DNA from: JAWXCM01 sp034408745
GTDB lineage: Bacteria; Acidobacteriota; Terriglobia; Bryobacterales; Bryobacteraceae
DNA: 6,592 nucleotides
Assembly: GCA_034408745.1 (NCBI GenBank)
Contig: JAWXCM010000212.1
Location: 1 to 6,592, forward strand
Direction of reading: 5' to 3'
Under the pieces are notes generated by a model, which was not told the origin of the DNA, did not search any database, and saw only the letters and a program-made list of their open reading frames with translations. Of this stretch, positions 5,699-6,592 are shown piece by piece; within the stretch, counting starts at the first letter, position 1, and every line of letters begins with the position of its first letter. A program made the translations under genes and the position numbers.

Positions 5699-6148
5699 TT
5701 ATTTTCCGCCATCATCTTGTCGCAAGTATGTTACCGCAGCATATAACTTTGCCTGAATGTCCAGCATTGCACCGTTATCAGGATATGGATGCCGCGGCCA
5801 GAAGAAACCTTTCATGCCATCGCCCTTTGTCCTGGGGATGACGTGAACATGCAAATGGGGAACACTTTGACTTATCTTATTGTTCACGGCTACAAACGAA
5901 CCTTCCGCGCCGATTCCTTTTTCAACGGCGCGACAAATTAGCTGCGCGACGTTCATCAAAGGCAGCAAATGACTGGCGGGCACGTCGGGCAGGGTGTCGT
6001 AATGCACCTTTGGACAAACAAGGCAATGGCCGTGGAAGAGCGGGCTCCTGTCGAGGAATACGATGGTGTTTTCGTCCTCATAAACTTTGGCGGCTTCGAC
6101 TTCGCCTGCGATGATTCGGCAAAACACGCATCCTGAGATGCTCGTCAC
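5699..6148 (-). CDS. HIT (histidine triad) family nucleotide hydrolase/transferase
   Basis: Seen: 149 residues. The N-terminal CVFC (7-10) and CRIIAGEVEA opening are typical of the family; H49 lies in CPKVHYDTL; the triad is H98-L-H100-V-H102 followed by V-I (PHLHVHVIPR). The central histidine H100 is the expected nucleophile. C7, C10, H49 and H98 may form the zinc site found in many bacterial members. Known: HIT enzymes cleave nucleoside phosphoramidates, adenylates or dinucleoside polyphosphates through a nucleotidyl-histidine intermediate in the cytosol. The C-terminal FFWPRHPYPD segment (116-124) is a longer insert than in minimal HINT proteins. The start is GTG, overlapping the cobT stop as GTGA; AGGA lies close upstream. 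Coupling to cobT is unusual and may hint at a nucleotide-linked role, but the family is too general to say. Confidence 0.94.
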   Translation of the reverse strand: MTSISGCVFCRIIAGEVEAAKVYEDENTIVFLDRSPLFHGHCLVCPKVHYDTLPDVPASHLLPLMNVAQLICRAVEKGIGAEGSFVAVNNKISQSVPHLHVHVIPRTKGDGMKGFFWPRHPYPDNGAMLDIQAKLYAAVTYLRQDDGGK

Positions 6149-6592
6149 TGTCCTATGCTAACGCGCGCCTGGGAGAAGGTAGCCATCTCACCGTAAAGTT
6201 TGACGGCGGCATCGAGAAGTCCCATGGCGAGCGCTGCGCCGGTTCCTTCGCCGAGGCGCATGCCTAAATCGAGAAACGGGTGGGCGTGGAGGGCATGGAG
6301 CATGAGGCCGTGGGCTTTTTCAGCGGACCGATGGCCGAAGAAGGCGGTATCGAGGGCGTGGGGGTCGATGGCTCGGGCGATGAGGGCCGCGGCGCAGCAG
6401 GGGAAGCCGTCGAGCATGATGGCGAGTCGGTTCCGGGAGGCGTGGAGGATGAAACCGGCCATGGCTCCGATTTCGAAGCCTCCTACGGCTGCGAGCATGG
6501 CGATACCGTCTGCCGGGTCGAGGGCGTGGAGGGCGAGGGCACGGCGGATCACGCTGGCTTTGTGGGCGACTTGTGCGGGGTCGGATCCGGTC
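6145..6592 (-). CDS. cobT: Nicotinate-nucleotide--dimethylbenzimidazole phosphoribosyltransferase, C-terminal part
   Basis: Seen: the last 148 residues, open to the window edge, with the N-terminal half or more outside. Diagnostic segments in order, counted from the first visible residue: VAHKASVIRRAL (8-19), VGGFEIGAMAG (36-46), MLDGFPCCAAA (59-69), FFGHRSAE (84-91), LDLGMRLGEGTGAALA (107-122). Known: CobT transfers ribose 5-phosphate from nicotinate mononucleotide to dimethylbenzimidazole (or another base) to give alpha-ribazole phosphate, the lower-ligand precursor of cobalamin. The glutamate in LGEGTG (visible residue 115) matches the general base Glu317 of Salmonella CobT. The protein is cytosolic. 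It is the most upstream visible gene of the minus-strand unit; its stop overlaps the HIT start by 4 bases. The promoter and any cobalamin riboswitch would lie beyond the right edge. The C-terminus MATFSQARVSIGQ is complete. Confidence 0.96.
   Translation of the reverse strand, partial: TGSDPAQVAHKASVIRRALALHALDPADGIAMLAAVGGFEIGAMAGFILHASRNRLAIMLDGFPCCAAALIARAIDPHALDTAFFGHRSAEKAHGLMLHALHAHPFLDLGMRLGEGTGAALAMGLLDAAVKLYGEMATFSQARVSIGQ

Overview
The window is GC-rich bacterial chromosomal DNA, densely packed, with seven of its eight genes on the minus strand. The gene set (a U32 family enzyme, two short-chain dehydrogenases, a CxxCxxCC protein whose start and end resemble acidobacterial homologues, an acidobacterial-looking unknown protein, a single-domain receiver, an outer-membrane beta-barrel, a HIT protein and cobT) suggests a Gram-negative soil-type bacterium, most likely Acidobacteriota (Bryobacterales/Solibacter-like). 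That placement is inferred from the feel of the protein sequences, not from a search. A signal-peptide protein with an aromatic C-terminus supports a cell with an outer membrane.

Layout, left to right. 1-952 (minus) is the N-terminal 317 residues of a U32 'peptidase' family protein, cut by the window edge. 953-1031 is a short gap holding two back-to-back perfect stem-loops. 1032-2581 (minus) holds two short-chain dehydrogenase/reductases joined by an ATGA stop/start overlap. 2582-2858 is a 277-base stretch with no gene I can support, only small dyad symmetries. 2859-3395 (minus) is a YkgJ-type cysteine-cluster protein. 3402-3989 (plus) is a conserved-looking protein of unknown function, transcribed divergently from it and the only plus-strand gene. 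3972-6592 (minus) is a tight four-gene unit. In transcription order it is cobT (5' end outside the window), a HIT-family hydrolase, an outer-membrane beta-barrel protein and a stand-alone receiver domain. The junctions are a 4-base overlap, a 3-base gap and a 5-base gap.

How the genes may work together. CobT makes alpha-ribazole phosphate for the lower ligand of cobalamin. Translational coupling to a HIT hydrolase, a secreted barrel and a receiver domain is not a standard cobalamin operon, so the link may be functional or only a shared transcript. The two coupled dehydrogenases carry different cofactor signatures (basic residues versus an aspartate after beta-strand 2), so they may use NADP(H) and NAD(H) respectively. 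The remaining genes look like unrelated housekeeping or conserved hypothetical genes.

The plus strand is G-rich whichever strand is coding, which suggests it is the leading strand and that most genes here run against replication. I see no mobile element, CRISPR array, RNA gene or obvious defence system. No clearly new system is visible; the oddest items are the cobT-HIT-barrel-receiver unit, the two divergent genes with start codons six bases apart, and a short-chain dehydrogenase with His where the tetrad Asn is expected.
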